Shown here: in pieces, positions 16,244 to 25,627 of the stretch
Numbering within the stretch: the stretch's first letter is position 1
Layout of the letters: every line of letters starts with the position of its first letter
Assembly: GCF_015710975.1 (NCBI RefSeq)
Contig: NZ_CP049783.1
Location: 1,054,501 to 1,118,500, forward strand
Direction: 5' to 3'
Origin: Paenibacillus polymyxa
GTDB taxonomy: Bacteria > Bacillota > Bacilli > Paenibacillales > Paenibacillaceae
DNA length: 64,000 nucleotides
The notes under the pieces: generated by a model
What the model saw: only the letters and a program-made list of their open reading frames with translations
Told to the model about the DNA's origin: nothing
Database searches by the model: none
Translations under genes and position numbers: made by a program

Positions 16244-17836
16244 TTATCGACTAAAATGTTTGATCACTACATTATTAAAAATAGCCTTACCGCCATCTGA
16301 AAAAAGAGTAATTCCCTGATCCTCTAAGCGTGGAAATATTAAGGAGGAATAAGCTACTTCTCCATCATCTACAAAGACTTCGATGCTGCTTTTATCGACA
16401 AGAATCTTCAAGTGGACATTTTTTTTATTGGTATCAAAAGGCGCCTTACTCTCTACATATTTACCACTCTGATCCGGCTGCCCTGTGTTCGCTCTGTTTA
16501 CATAAGAGTATTGACCCTCCACCGAAACACCCACATCTACATGACGCTTGCCATCCGCAGACTCTCGAAGCCTCAAGCCTGTATTTTTGATCGTTGACCA
16601 AGATACATCTGCTTCTAACTGATAGGCATCACCTGCTACCGGAAGCTTGTGAGTCCCCACTACTTGGATCTTCCCCAATGACTCCGTTGCAGTTGGGAAT
16701 TGCTCCAAAGCTGCTACAGGCTGTGAAACCAAGCGATAGCCGACATCAGTTGTACGCTTCAACCGAATTTGGCGAACAACCGAATCCATGCCATTAAAGC
16801 CTTCCTTCAGAGTAGGCGTGTTGTTGGCATAATCCCAATTGTTCATCCAGGCCAGCGCATAACGGTGACTGTATTGGTCTTTGGCTTTGCCGTCCTCGAA
16901 CGTAACCGCACCATACCAGTCAAAGCCATAATCCAGCCAATCAGGATCATTGCGATCAGGGAGAAATGCTTCTCCATTAAAATCCCCCGTCCAGTAGGCA
17001 TACGTATTGGGTCCGCCGGTTGGTTTACTATTGGCGCTTGCACCTAGAATCCATTGATAGGTCCCATCATCCGCGCGCATCTGGTAAAGGTCAGGACATT
17101 CTACAAGTCCAATATTTTCCGTTTGAAAGCCGCTCGTAAACTGCCAATCCTTTAAATTTTTCGACTTATAAAAGCCAATCTTCGTTCCCTCCGCCATGAC
17201 CATCACCCATTGATTACGTTGAATATCCCGGATGATCTTGGGATCTCTGAAATCCTTCGTGCCAGGGTTGGACATCACGGGCTTGTTGCGATAAGAAGTA
17301 AACGTCTTGCCTTTGTCCTTACTGTACCACAGAAATTGTTCCTGCTTTCCTCCATCTGCGGAGGGCTGTGTGACAATGGCTACAAGTGCGCCTTTTCCAA
17401 AACCTGCGGTGCCATTATTGTCGATCACGACCGAACCGGACCAAGGGTCTCCATTCGGATTCGTATATTTAGGAATTGCCACCCCTTCATCTTTCCAATG
17501 AACCAGGTCGGTGGATGTGGCATGTCGCCATTCTGTACCGTTCTTATGAGGGTAATCACGATTATATAAATAGTAGTAATGATATTGCCCATCCATATAA
17601 ATAGGCCGCTGTGGATCATTTTTCCACTTATCCGGGACGGTAAAATGATAGGCGGCCCGATAGGTCGGTGTTGTATGCTTGCTTTGATTGGCTTGGTTTT
17701 TTGGAGCTGCTGCAGGTTTTTGAGGTTTGCCTGCATCCTGTTGGTACATACTCCACCCCATAGCTATGAAAATAGTTAAGCCTGTGATAACTACTACGGA
17801 TCGTATTCCAATGTTCTTGAAAGCTTTTTTTCTCAT
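16244..17836 (-). CDS. levB: Levanase, GH32 (LevB-like, membrane-anchored)
   Basis: A 530-residue GH32 enzyme. An uncleaved-looking N-terminal anchor spans about 13-30. The nucleophile is Asp74 in WKNDPQRPIY, the transition-state Asp198 is in FRDPK and the acid/base Glu246 is in VECPD. A C-terminal beta-sandwich follows. It closely resembles B. subtilis LevB, which cuts levan internally. It lies 107 bases behind sacB with its own AAGGAGG site, the sacB-levB order known in B. subtilis, so SacB makes levan from sucrose and LevB trims it to fructans at the cell surface. Confidence 0.92.
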   Translation of the reverse strand: MRKKAFKNIGIRSVVVITGLTIFIAMGWSMYQQDAGKPQKPAAAPKNQANQSKHTTPTYRAAYHFTVPDKWKNDPQRPIYMDGQYHYYYLYNRDYPHKNGTEWRHATSTDLVHWKDEGVAIPKYTNPNGDPWSGSVVIDNNGTAGFGKGALVAIVTQPSADGGKQEQFLWYSKDKGKTFTSYRNKPVMSNPGTKDFRDPKIIRDIQRNQWVMVMAEGTKIGFYKSKNLKDWQFTSGFQTENIGLVECPDLYQMRADDGTYQWILGASANSKPTGGPNTYAYWTGDFNGEAFLPDRNDPDWLDYGFDWYGAVTFEDGKAKDQYSHRYALAWMNNWDYANNTPTLKEGFNGMDSVVRQIRLKRTTDVGYRLVSQPVAALEQFPTATESLGKIQVVGTHKLPVAGDAYQLEADVSWSTIKNTGLRLRESADGKRHVDVGVSVEGQYSYVNRANTGQPDQSGKYVESKAPFDTNKKNVHLKILVDKSSIEVFVDDGEVAYSSLIFPRLEDQGITLFSDGGKAIFNNVVIKHFSR

Positions 17837-17875
17837 TATGACGATCCTCCTTACCCTTCATTGCATTGTTATGTA

Positions 17876-17890
17876 TCGTCCGACGGACGA
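17876..17890. other. Intercistronic hairpin between sacB and levB
   Basis: TCGTCCG and CGGACGA form a tight 7-bp stem around one base. No T-run follows, so it is more likely a processing or stability element than a full terminator. It could lower levB expression relative to sacB. Confidence 0.4.
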
Positions 17891-17943
17891 CAGATCGGTA
17901 ATCTACCAAAGCTGTCGCCTTCGGACATGCTGCTTATAACTAC

Positions 17944-19452
17944 TTATTTCTTTCCATACTCATTTTGGTTATCTTTTTTGTCATTTCCTGGATCAATCGT
18001 AATTTGACCTTGCTCCAGAATACCGTTTTTCACAACAGAGGTTTTCGAGCCTTTAATATTCAGCAGGAAGCTTGGTGCGAAAGTAGATTTGTGATCTGGG
18101 AAGAGTCCACGATTGGTCATATAACTCGAAACGACTACGTTATTGCCTTTGCCTTGCGGGATAGCAAAATGAGCATATGTCCAGGTAATATCATCACGAT
18201 CCAGATCCTGATGAAGAACGAGACCGGTTCCATTCAGGGGTTTATAAGGCCCTGTCAAGGAAGTAGAAACATAACCCAACATGTAAATATCATCGTCACC
18301 GATCGCATCTACAGTCACTTTGGAACCTCTTGTACTCGTAAATAAATACCACAAACCGTTCATTTTGAACACATTTGCCCGTTCAATTTCATCTGTTACC
18401 AGATTGGATGCAAGCAAAGGGGGCATTACATTTTTCAATGTATAGTCATCATTCAATTCAACGATGCCCAGTGCGCCGTTCGCCAGCTCAGCTCCTTTTT
18501 TCTTAGGACTTTGTTGCAAGTTTTGTTGCTCTTCCGTGAAGAATTTTTTATTGCCACCATAATAAGCTGAGTTTTGAAGCGATTCTTCGCCCTGGTAGCC
18601 TGTCTCTGTTCCTGTGTTGGCTTCAAATATAATATATTTGTGGCCTTGATCCTCGACATAGTGAGGGTCTCTAAGGGTATGATTATCCATATCCACTCCG
18701 ACGCTTTGTTGTACATTTTGATAGGTTTTACCATCTCCACCGTCATAGATCGATTTCAAATCCTCGACTCCATCTACTTTCAGTGTCTTATCATCAGGCT
18801 GAGAGACATTAATTTGAGCTGTACTCAAGGTTTGCTTGCCGTATAATTTGTTATTCGGATCATAGGGCTGTCTGCTGGTATAAAATAAACGTACATGTCC
18901 ATCAGAGGTTAAGGTAGCAGAACCTGACCATTCTTCTGACTGATTTTTGAGAATCGGATCGTTGGAGAGCAGTTTATCATTGTCTTTAAAGACTCTACCA
19001 GCATTTTTCCAGCCGCTCAGTGAAGTATCACCCGCTTTTTGATAGAACAGATATATAAATGTATCCTCGCCTCTTTTAGGATCGCCTGCCAGTCCAAATA
19101 CGATATTATATCCCTTGTAATTAGCTACTGTACCATCGGCATTTTGCAACGGCCAGCTGTCCCAAACATCCAGATCAATCTGCTTGCCTGAGCTATCGTG
19201 ACCAATAGCAGAAGGAATATTCTTAATTGTAGAGGCATCGAAGGATGGAACCTCATATTTCTCTTTGCCTTGCTGTTTGAAAATATTCAGCATGTCATTA
19301 CGCGTAATTTGGGTAAATGCATTGTCTGCATTGAAATCAGCCTTATCATTTTCTTTTGCAAAAGCCTGAACGCCGCCTCCTAACAGCAAGGTAGTTGCTA
19401 CTGTTGCAGTGGCTGCTTTACTGAACCATTTATTAAACTTCAAGTACTCCAT
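17944..19452 (-). CDS. sacB: Levansucrase, GH68
   Basis: A 502-residue secreted enzyme that polymerises fructose from sucrose into levan. The signal peptide (KFNKWFSKAATATVATTLLLGG) ends near AFA at 30-32. Catalytic residues by motif are Asp98 in DVWDSWP, Asp262 in LRDPH and Glu357 in DEIERAN, offset by 12-15 from B. subtilis SacB. The ATG at 19452 directly abuts the AAGGGAG site; TTG 19443 lies nine bases after it and is the better-spaced start, giving 499 residues with the same signal peptide. It heads the sacB-levB operon. Confidence 0.95.
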   Translation of the reverse strand: MEYLKFNKWFSKAATATVATTLLLGGGVQAFAKENDKADFNADNAFTQITRNDMLNIFKQQGKEKYEVPSFDASTIKNIPSAIGHDSSGKQIDLDVWDSWPLQNADGTVANYKGYNIVFGLAGDPKRGEDTFIYLFYQKAGDTSLSGWKNAGRVFKDNDKLLSNDPILKNQSEEWSGSATLTSDGHVRLFYTSRQPYDPNNKLYGKQTLSTAQINVSQPDDKTLKVDGVEDLKSIYDGGDGKTYQNVQQSVGVDMDNHTLRDPHYVEDQGHKYIIFEANTGTETGYQGEESLQNSAYYGGNKKFFTEEQQNLQQSPKKKGAELANGALGIVELNDDYTLKNVMPPLLASNLVTDEIERANVFKMNGLWYLFTSTRGSKVTVDAIGDDDIYMLGYVSTSLTGPYKPLNGTGLVLHQDLDRDDITWTYAHFAIPQGKGNNVVVSSYMTNRGLFPDHKSTFAPSFLLNIKGSKTSVVKNGILEQGQITIDPGNDKKDNQNEYGKK

Positions 19453-19460
19453 CTCCCTTA

Positions 19461-19985
19461 ATGTAATTATGCTTTCTAGTGTTGAAGCCCAACTTTTTCG
19501 TTGGCTAGGGCCATTTTATATGGTATGTCAAACGATTGATATAGACTGAAAAGCCCTATTATGTGAGGGAAGAAAACAGATTCCTCTATGAATTTCATCC
19601 TCATATTTTCCTAGTAATTTTCTGAAAATACCTATTTTTTTCATCCCTATTACATTCAGAAAAATTTGTTACTTGATTTTTTTCGTATCCCATTTTGCTT
19701 GGTTGGTTGCTTCATTCACATGCAAAATTGTTCAAAATATACTCATAAAATGCTCGATTTGTAAGCGGGTGCAAAAAAATGGTTCCTTAGTACCCTATAG
19801 CTCAATTTAGAAACAGCTTTTTTGTTACAATTTTTTAAGACTTTTTTACCACTTTGTAACCTATATCATATGAATATATCGCAATCTCTAGGGAATTTTT
19901 TTTTACTTTTTGTATATTGGGGAATTTATCGGTCCTATACGAGGTGGCTTTTTGCTGAATCCGTAGGAGGAGAGACCTTAGCATA
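19461..19985 (-). other. Long upstream region of sacB without a gene
   Basis: About 525 AT-rich bases. I see a small hairpin near the start codon (CCAAC/GTTGG, 19489-19504) and a cre-like sequence TGTAAGCGGGTGCA (19760-19773, 12 of 14 matching). I could not find a convincing SacY-type RAT plus terminator as in B. subtilis, nor a clear sigma-A promoter at normal distance. Confidence 0.4.
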
Positions 19986-19987
19986 AA

Positions 19988-20026
19988 GAAACAGCCCGGC
20001 CCCTTATTGGTGTACCGGACTGTCTC
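19988..20026 (-). terminator. Terminator of the DHA2 exporter gene
   Basis: Arms GAAACAGCCCGG / CCGGACTGTCTC (mostly paired, with G-T wobble); on the minus strand TTTCTTT follows. Confidence 0.7.
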
Positions 20027-20053
20027 TTCAATATGAAAGAAGTATATTATTTT

Positions 20054-21595
20054 TTATGCGTGTTCTCTTTGTGGTGTCTTCACACGCTGATCTGCCTCTT
20101 CTTCCGTGCCTGGTGGGCGGTTCCGCAAACCTAAGACAACAAACCAGCTAATCACCGCAATAACGACCATGATCACGAATAGAGAATGCAGACTGTTTTC
20201 CAGTACAGACCGGAGTAATCCGGCAACCTTGTCACTTAGACTTTGCGAAGCATGCGGGGCAAGCAGACCATTAATATCCTCCTGTGTAACCCCTTGCTGA
20301 GTGAGCTGTCCGTCGGCTGTCTGAGCAGCAATGCGATAATTCAGCCATGAACCGAAGGCTGCAACCCCAATCGTTTGCCCCAACGTGCGCAGGAACGTAT
20401 TCAAGGCTGTAGACGCGCCACGCAGCTGGAATCCGACCGAGGACTGAGCAATAATCGTGAACACGGTCATCGAGAAGCCGAATCCCAGTCCATACAATAA
20501 TGTAGACAGGAACAGTAGCCAGATCGGAGCCGTTTGGTCCATCAAGGTCATAACGAAGGCTCCCAATACAATCAGGGTCAGCCCGATCAAAGAGGTTCGA
20601 CGCGAGCCCAGCGTCAGCAAAATGCGTCCTCCGATCATGGAGCCAAACAGCCAGCCTACCGACATTGGAGCCAGCGCCAGACCAGATGAAGCGGCATCTC
20701 CACCGTGTACGCCTTGAATCCATAGGGGAAGATAGCTAGTCAGCCCGATTAGCAGGGTACTGACGAGTAGTGCAGCGGCACAGGAAAAAGCGATATCCCG
20801 TATCCGAAACAGCTTCAGTGGCACCATCGGTTCCTGAGCGCGCTTTTCGATAACCAAAAACAAAACCAGGAACAAAATGGCCACGGCAGCCAAGGCCAGC
20901 AATTCAGGAGAAGTCCAATCGATATACTGTCCCCCTAGGGCTAATACGAGCAAGAGTGCCGTCATCCCGATAGTAAAGGTAACTGCCCCCGCCACGTCGA
21001 TACGCGCGGTACGCGTGCTTACCTGCTCCCGCAGGTAACGGGCGATGAAGAACATAGCCAGTAATCCAAAGGGAACGTTAAAACCAAAAATCCATTCCCA
21101 GCCAAAATAGGTGACCACGTAACCGCCCAAGAGAGGCCCGACGAGGGAAGAAATCCCCCACACCGAGCTGATCATGCCTTGGACTTTACCACGTTCCTCC
21201 ATTTTGTATATATCACCGATAATGGTAAAGGTAACAGGAATGACACCGCCTGCTCCAATCCCTTGAATAGCCCGGTATAAAATAAGCTGCTCCATACTAC
21301 CAGCCAGCATACAAAGCAAAGAGCCAAGTACAAATAACGAGCACCCAATTAGAAAAATGGGTTTACGGCCAAACAAATCGCTAAGTTTGCCGAAAATAGG
21401 CGTGGTTACAGCCATCGTCAGCAAATATGCCGTAAAAATCCAACTGAGCAAACTCACACTGCCCAGTTCACTCACAATTGTCGGTCCTGCTGGACCGATA
21501 ACCGTTCCTTCAATCGCGGCCAGAAAGGTGGCCAATAGAACACCTGTCAGCACGAGCCCGCGCTTCATAGGTTTATCGTTTCCCAAGCAAATCAC
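20054..21595 (-). CDS. DHA2-family multidrug exporter (MFS, 14 TM)
   Basis: A 513-residue MFS transporter. It has AAIEGTVIGPAGPTIVSEL in helix 1, the motif A loop GKLSDLFGRKPIF and motif C GGVIPVTFTIIG/ GISSLVGPLLGGYV, typical of EmrB/QacA proton-coupled drug exporters. Fourteen hydrophobic segments and a polar C-terminus fit DHA2. The start is GTG 21595 behind AAGGAAAGGA; the next ATG (21568) is possible. No local regulator is adjacent. Confidence 0.88.
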   Translation of the reverse strand: MICLGNDKPMKRGLVLTGVLLATFLAAIEGTVIGPAGPTIVSELGSVSLLSWIFTAYLLTMAVTTPIFGKLSDLFGRKPIFLIGCSLFVLGSLLCMLAGSMEQLILYRAIQGIGAGGVIPVTFTIIGDIYKMEERGKVQGMISSVWGISSLVGPLLGGYVVTYFGWEWIFGFNVPFGLLAMFFIARYLREQVSTRTARIDVAGAVTFTIGMTALLLVLALGGQYIDWTSPELLALAAVAILFLVLFLVIEKRAQEPMVPLKLFRIRDIAFSCAAALLVSTLLIGLTSYLPLWIQGVHGGDAASSGLALAPMSVGWLFGSMIGGRILLTLGSRRTSLIGLTLIVLGAFVMTLMDQTAPIWLLFLSTLLYGLGFGFSMTVFTIIAQSSVGFQLRGASTALNTFLRTLGQTIGVAAFGSWLNYRIAAQTADGQLTQQGVTQEDINGLLAPHASQSLSDKVAGLLRSVLENSLHSLFVIMVVIAVISWFVVLGLRNRPPGTEEEADQRVKTPQREHA

Positions 21596-21679
21596 AAATC
21601 CTTTCCTTGTAAATACTGTGTTGTATCTGTACGGTTTTCCTTCCCAGCTTGGATGATTACCCGCACTGCATAATCGTAA

Positions 21680-21705
21680 ACAGGCGGCCTATATAGGCCG
21701 CCTGT
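21680..21705 (-). terminator. Palindromic terminator of the ECF transporter genes
   Basis: A perfect 26-bp palindrome beginning ACAGGCGGCCTATA, just past the ATPase gene stop; TTTA follows on the minus strand. Confidence 0.75.
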
Positions 21706-21741
21706 TGTGTACGATGTATATATATTATTGTCTACATATCC

Positions 21742-23301
21742 TTAATTTTTGTCAACTGTAATCGTATGATTAATCCAGCTATCTTCCGTTTTATAGAGAT
21801 ACCCCTCTTCCATGCGCAGAACATGGCTGGCAAAGCGTTCAGCTATCTGCAAATCGTGGGTAATGATCAGAAAAGCCGCGCCTTCAGCAGACTGCTCTGA
21901 GCACATATGGAGCAGGATGTTTGCCCCTTCGTAATCCGTTCCCGCAGTCGGCTCATCCAAAATGTAAAGCTTTTTGGGGAGGATAAACTGTGCTGCAACG
22001 CTCAAAAGCCTTTTTTCGCCTCCACTTAGCAGATACGGCGAGACCTCCAGTCGGTGATCCAGCCTGGCGGCTGTCAGTAAGCGATGCGCCCGTTCCTCAT
22101 AGGCGGCGGGAACCGGATCACCGATCCGTAAACCAAGCTTGGCCCGCACACTGTACAAGCACTCTTCCCACACCGTTGCAGCTGCAAACTGATGCTCTGG
22201 CTGCTGGAACACATAGCCGATCCCGGCGGCCAGTCGGTGAATGGGCAGCTTCGACATATCCTGCCCTTCCCACCACATGCATCCCTTCGGCGCGGGGAGC
22301 AAGCCCATAAGCAGCTTGCCCAGCGTGGTTTTGCCAGAGCCGTTCTCGCCCAGCATTACGGCTCGTTCGCCAGGCGCAAGGGCAAGACTCACGCCCTTGA
22401 GCGCCGCGCGCTGGCTGCCGGGGTAGGTGAAGGGCAATCCCTTCACCTCCAGCAACGGCTGTCCAGCGCAGTTAGCCGCCGAGCCGGAGTTCACCCCCGG
22501 CTCACGCGGCATGTCTTCCCTCCCCGCGGAAGAGGGAAGCAGCCCCCAGGCTGCCAGCTGCGCACCATGCTCGCGCAGCAGCTTTTCGGGCGGGCCTTGC
22601 AGCAGCATAGTCCCGCCCTTCAGCACGATCAGGCGCTGCGCTGCACGCGCACCATCATCTATGCGGCTGGACGCAGTGATCACCGTCCGGCCTGCGGCAT
22701 GGAGCCGCCGACATAGCAGGACGAAGTCCCGTACCGCCGGTGGGTCCAACTGCGCAGCTGCGTCGTCGAACACGACCAGCGGCGTTTCCAGCGCCAGCAC
22801 CGCAGCAATGGCGGTGCGTTGGCGCTGACCTCCCGAGAGGCGCCGCACGAAGGAGCCGCGCTCGGATGTCAGGCCGACGGCCTCCAGTGCAGCGGCCAGG
22901 CGCTGCTCTATTTCTGCCGGAGGCACGCGCAGATTCTCCGGTCCAAAAGCAATTTCGTCTTCGACGATTCCCTGCACTAGCTGGGCATCCGGGTCCTGAA
23001 GCACGACGCCGACAGTGGTGGCGACCGTAGCCAATTCAGCGTTGTCGGGGTCCATCCCGTACACGGTCAGCTCGCCAGTCCGTTCGCCCTCGCCGGAACG
23101 GGACAACCCGCCATGAAGCAGCTGGCACAGCGTAGACTTTCCACTCCCACTAGCTCCAACAATGGCTATGTGCTCACCCACCGCAATGTCCAGCGTCAGA
23201 CCATGTAACGCTGGCTCCACCTGGTCATCATACCGATAGCCAAAATTCCTCAAGGACACGGCCATTCTATTCCCAGAATCATGATTACTACGTTCATTCA
23301 T
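21742..23301 (-). CDS. ECF transporter ATPase with two ABC domains (YkoD-like)
   Basis: About 519 residues with two fused ABC ATPase domains. Each has Walker A (GASGSGKST; GENGSGKTT), signature (RLSGGQRQRTAIA; LLSGGEKRLLSVA) and Walker B (PLVVFDDAA; KLYILDEPT). The first Walker B has Asp-Asp instead of Asp-Glu, so site one may be catalytically weak. It powers the S and T components encoded upstream, as in the B. subtilis YkoEDC hydroxymethylpyrimidine/thiamine system. I prefer ATG 23301 (GAGGG nine bases upstream) over the TTG at 23331. GC content here is visibly higher than in the neighbours. Confidence 0.88.
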   Translation of the reverse strand: MNERSNHDSGNRMAVSLRNFGYRYDDQVEPALHGLTLDIAVGEHIAIVGASGSGKSTLCQLLHGGLSRSGEGERTGELTVYGMDPDNAELATVATTVGVVLQDPDAQLVQGIVEDEIAFGPENLRVPPAEIEQRLAAALEAVGLTSERGSFVRRLSGGQRQRTAIAAVLALETPLVVFDDAAAQLDPPAVRDFVLLCRRLHAAGRTVITASSRIDDGARAAQRLIVLKGGTMLLQGPPEKLLREHGAQLAAWGLLPSSAGREDMPREPGVNSGSAANCAGQPLLEVKGLPFTYPGSQRAALKGVSLALAPGERAVMLGENGSGKTTLGKLLMGLLPAPKGCMWWEGQDMSKLPIHRLAAGIGYVFQQPEHQFAAATVWEECLYSVRAKLGLRIGDPVPAAYEERAHRLLTAARLDHRLEVSPYLLSGGEKRLLSVAAQFILPKKLYILDEPTAGTDYEGANILLHMCSEQSAEGAAFLIITHDLQIAERFASHVLRMEEGYLYKTEDSWINHTITVDKN

Positions 23302-23354
23302 AACCGAAATACCCTCAATCCCATTGTTCAAGATATAACCACGTATAGCCTTGG

Positions 23355-23942
23355 TTATGCCCGTGAAGCACGTCCCAGTTCAAAGCGTTTTAACAGACCC
23401 GTACCATTTAAGGCATCGCCCAGTACTTTCGTCAGCAGACCACACAGGACAATGCCGCTTAGGATACGAACGACCAGTGCGATCGTCAGTACCTTCCAGC
23501 CCCAATGCATATAGCCAAACATATTGGCTGCCACGATAAACCACAGCGGAACCATGGCTCCGCCCACCAGCATTAGTGAAACTGCATTCCAGCGGCGATA
23601 CCGCAAAAGAGCAAATACCAGCTCCGCCGCAACCATATAGCAGACAGCTGCCGCAATGATAGATGCAATTCCATAGGCAGAGCCCATAAAAGACTGCACT
23701 ACCGCGCCAAAGGCATAAGCAATTACCGCCGTACCTGGCTTACGAATAATATAATAGGCCAGCAAACCATATATCATGTACAGCCCGACAATAGCGGAAG
23801 TTGCGATCGGCCCTCCCAGACTGTTTAACGTTTTGTTAATCATCGACAAATACACAGTCATGACGCCGTTCAACGTAGCCAGCATGGCCATTAACACGAT
23901 ATCCAGCGTTGTAAACTTGGCAAAAATACGAGATCCCTTCAT
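23355..23942 (-). CDS. ECF transporter S component (YkoE-like)
   Basis: About 195 residues with six hydrophobic segments and basic ends, matching the YkoE family that binds thiamine or its pyrimidine precursor. It is followed 53 bases later by the ATPase. The start is uncertain: ATG 23966 has no site, ATG 23942 has AGAGGAG at a long distance. A promoter and a 12-bp inverted repeat lie 75-110 bases upstream. I see no thi-box (TPP riboswitch) before it. Confidence 0.8.
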   Translation of the reverse strand: MKGSRIFAKFTTLDIVLMAMLATLNGVMTVYLSMINKTLNSLGGPIATSAIVGLYMIYGLLAYYIIRKPGTAVIAYAFGAVVQSFMGSAYGIASIIAAAVCYMVAAELVFALLRYRRWNAVSLMLVGGAMVPLWFIVAANMFGYMHWGWKVLTIALVVRILSGIVLCGLLTKVLGDALNGTGLLKRFELGRASRA

Positions 23943-24019
23943 ATGTATTTCTTGACTCCTCTCCATAATCTAGTATACAAGGTCATAGCTCTGGCCCTTG
24001 TACAAACTGTTACTGTATA

Positions 24020-24078
24020 AATGTATTCATCCGCCGTCTTATTGTCAACCTAATTTTATTTTTTCAGTTGACAATAAG
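24020..24078 (-). promoter_or_regulatory. Promoter and 12-bp inverted repeat before the S-component gene
   Basis: Minus strand -35 TTGACA (24043-24048), 17-base spacer, -10 TACATT (24020-24025). The -35 lies inside one arm of a perfect inverted repeat, CTTATTGTCAAC (24038-24049) and GTTGACAATAAG (24067-24078), with a 17-base AT spacer. This is a plausible operator. Confidence 0.55.
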
Positions 24079-24103
24079 AGCAAAAAAAGGGGCTGCTTCT
24101 TTA

Positions 24104-24862
24104 TCATACCCACCATAAAACAGCCGTAGCGAATACAGCAATCACAGCATATACGTAGCCTAAACGCCCATTCTTCAGTGTTCGAAGATACGTCCGTTCT
24201 GCATATGCGCCAAAACCTTTGCCCTCCATAGCCAGTGCTGTCTGCTGAACCCGTCTCACGGCATTCACCAATACAGCAGCCGCATACCCGCTCCACCATG
24301 ATATCCGATTGCCCCATCCTCGTGGTGGCTCCTGCCCCCGAACACGCCGTGCAGCCATAATGGTTCGCCCCTCTTCTTCCAATAAGGGCAGGAACGTCAG
24401 CGCCACTGAAATTCCGAACGCAAATCGATAAGGTACACGCAAGCGCAGATTCAAAGCCTGCACAAAATCTCGGGGATCGGTCGTCGAGAGGTAGATATAG
24501 GATGCCAAAAACAATACAAAAATCCGCAGCGTTAATGCCCCGGCGATATCCAGTCCCTCAGCTGTAATCACAATGGGTCCCCATGAAGCGACAGCATTCC
24601 CTTCTCGAATCGCTAGGATAGACAGTATAAAATACGGAATACCTAAACCAATCAGGAACGACATAGCGCGAAGTTGGCGTGCTAGGGTCAATCGTGCGCC
24701 GAAGCCAGCCACAGCGATCAGTGCCACCAGAAGTGCCGCTTCCCGTATTGTCGAATCCCATGCCATCGACAGGAGGCTAAAGCATCCCACCCATATAAGC
24801 TTACTTAACGGTCCAAGCCTGTGCAGCGGCGACGAACCGCCGTTATACTGAAACAGCATTTC
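24104..24862 (-). CDS. ECF transporter T component (YkoC/CbiQ-like)
   Basis: A 252-residue membrane protein with about five helices and the coupling-helix region MAARRVRGQEPPRG, the ARG-type motif by which T components contact the ATPase. It pairs with the S and ATPase genes downstream. ATG 24862 has TTGGAGG eight bases upstream and overlaps the end of the GNAT gene by about 20 bases, so the two are cotranscribed. Confidence 0.82.
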   Translation of the reverse strand, partial: EMLFQYNGGSSPLHRLGPLSKLIWVGCFSLLSMAWDSTIREAALLVALIAVAGFGARLTLARQLRAMSFLIGLGIPYFILSILAIREGNAVASWGPIVITAEGLDIAGALTLRIFVLFLASYIYLSTTDPRDFVQALNLRLRVPYRFAFGISVALTFLPLLEEEGRTIMAARRVRGQEPPRGWGNRISWWSGYAAAVLVNAVRRVQQTALAMEGKGFGAYAERTYLRTLKNGRLGYVYAVIAVFATAVLWWV

Positions 24863-25439
24863 GTTGTGCCTCCAATCTGAGCCATTCTTCATGCAGTAAT
24901 GAATACATCAGCATATCCTTAAAGCCTGTAGATGTATGCTGTACCTGCCGTAACAGCCCTTCCTGGGTCCAGCCCATCGAGAACAGCAGGGCTTGCGAGC
25001 CTGTATTGCGCGGGTCCACCAGCGCTTCGATCCGATTTAATCGAATCGTGTCATATCCGAATGAAAGCACTAAGCGAAGCGCCTCAGTCATATAGCCATT
25101 GCGCCAATAAGGCTGGGCCAACTCATAACCAATCTCGGCTTTATAAGCTCCCTCCGTCTGCCAATAATTAAAGCCGCAGCTTCCAATCAGCCTCCCGTTC
25201 TCCTTCAGCTCGATCCCCCAGCGCAGCGCATCTTCCGTCTTCGCCAGCTCATTCAACAGCTCAATCATATCCTCTGCATCCTCTCGTCCTGACATACCGG
25301 TAAGGTTCATATAACGGTGAACCTCCGGGTCAGACCAGCAAGCGAACATCGTAGCCGCATCCCGGCTTTCCATCCTTCGCAGCCGAAGACGCGGGCTTTC
25401 CAGCAGTGGGATATGCCCCTTACATGCATATGCACACAT
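24843..25439 (-). CDS. GNAT-family N-acetyltransferase (RimJ/RimL type)
   Basis: A 198-residue acetyltransferase. It begins with LLESPRLRLRRMESRDAATMF, and has the AEIGYELAQPYWRNGYMTEAL acetyl-CoA binding region and RIEALVDPRNTGSQALLFSMGW. Members acetylate ribosomal protein or other amino groups. It is the first gene before the ECF T component and overlaps it. The substrate is unknown. Start ATG has GGAAGGA upstream at about nine bases. Confidence 0.85.
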   Translation of the reverse strand: MCAYACKGHIPLLESPRLRLRRMESRDAATMFACWSDPEVHRYMNLTGMSGREDAEDMIELLNELAKTEDALRWGIELKENGRLIGSCGFNYWQTEGAYKAEIGYELAQPYWRNGYMTEALRLVLSFGYDTIRLNRIEALVDPRNTGSQALLFSMGWTQEGLLRQVQHTSTGFKDMLMYSLLHEEWLRLEAQRNAVSV

Positions 25440-25550
25440 GTTCCATCATCCTTCCAGCATTTCAATGACAACAAATATACGCTACATTTAAGCACACACC
25501 TCCAACAAACACAACCTTATTAAAGTGGACAGGCCCTTATAAATCAAATT

Positions 25551-25587
25551 AGCCCTCCGCTTCCTGATATCAGGAATGAAGAGGGCT
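25551..25587 (-). terminator. Terminator of the 25628-25933 gene
   Basis: Outer arms AGCCCTC / GAGGGCT and an inner TTCCTGATATCAGGAA palindrome. Confidence 0.7.
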
Positions 25588-25627
25588 ACCTTTTATTGTT
25601 ATAAGATTTTTGGTGTCTCTTATCCTT

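Noticed and set aside
19461..19985. SacY-type ribonucleic antiterminator before sacB
   Set aside because: No convincing paired RAT and terminator found by eye.
20271..20723. 150-codon frame inside the DHA2 exporter gene
   Set aside because: Overlaps a clear transporter in another frame; Arg/Trp/Cys-rich nonsense composition.
22192..22716. Several plus-strand frames across the GC-rich ECF ATPase gene
   Set aside because: High GC lowers stop frequency; the minus-strand protein carries all ABC motifs.
23942..24104. TPP riboswitch before the YkoE-like gene
   Set aside because: I looked for CTGAGA and ACCTGATCTGG-like thi-box sequences and saw neither.
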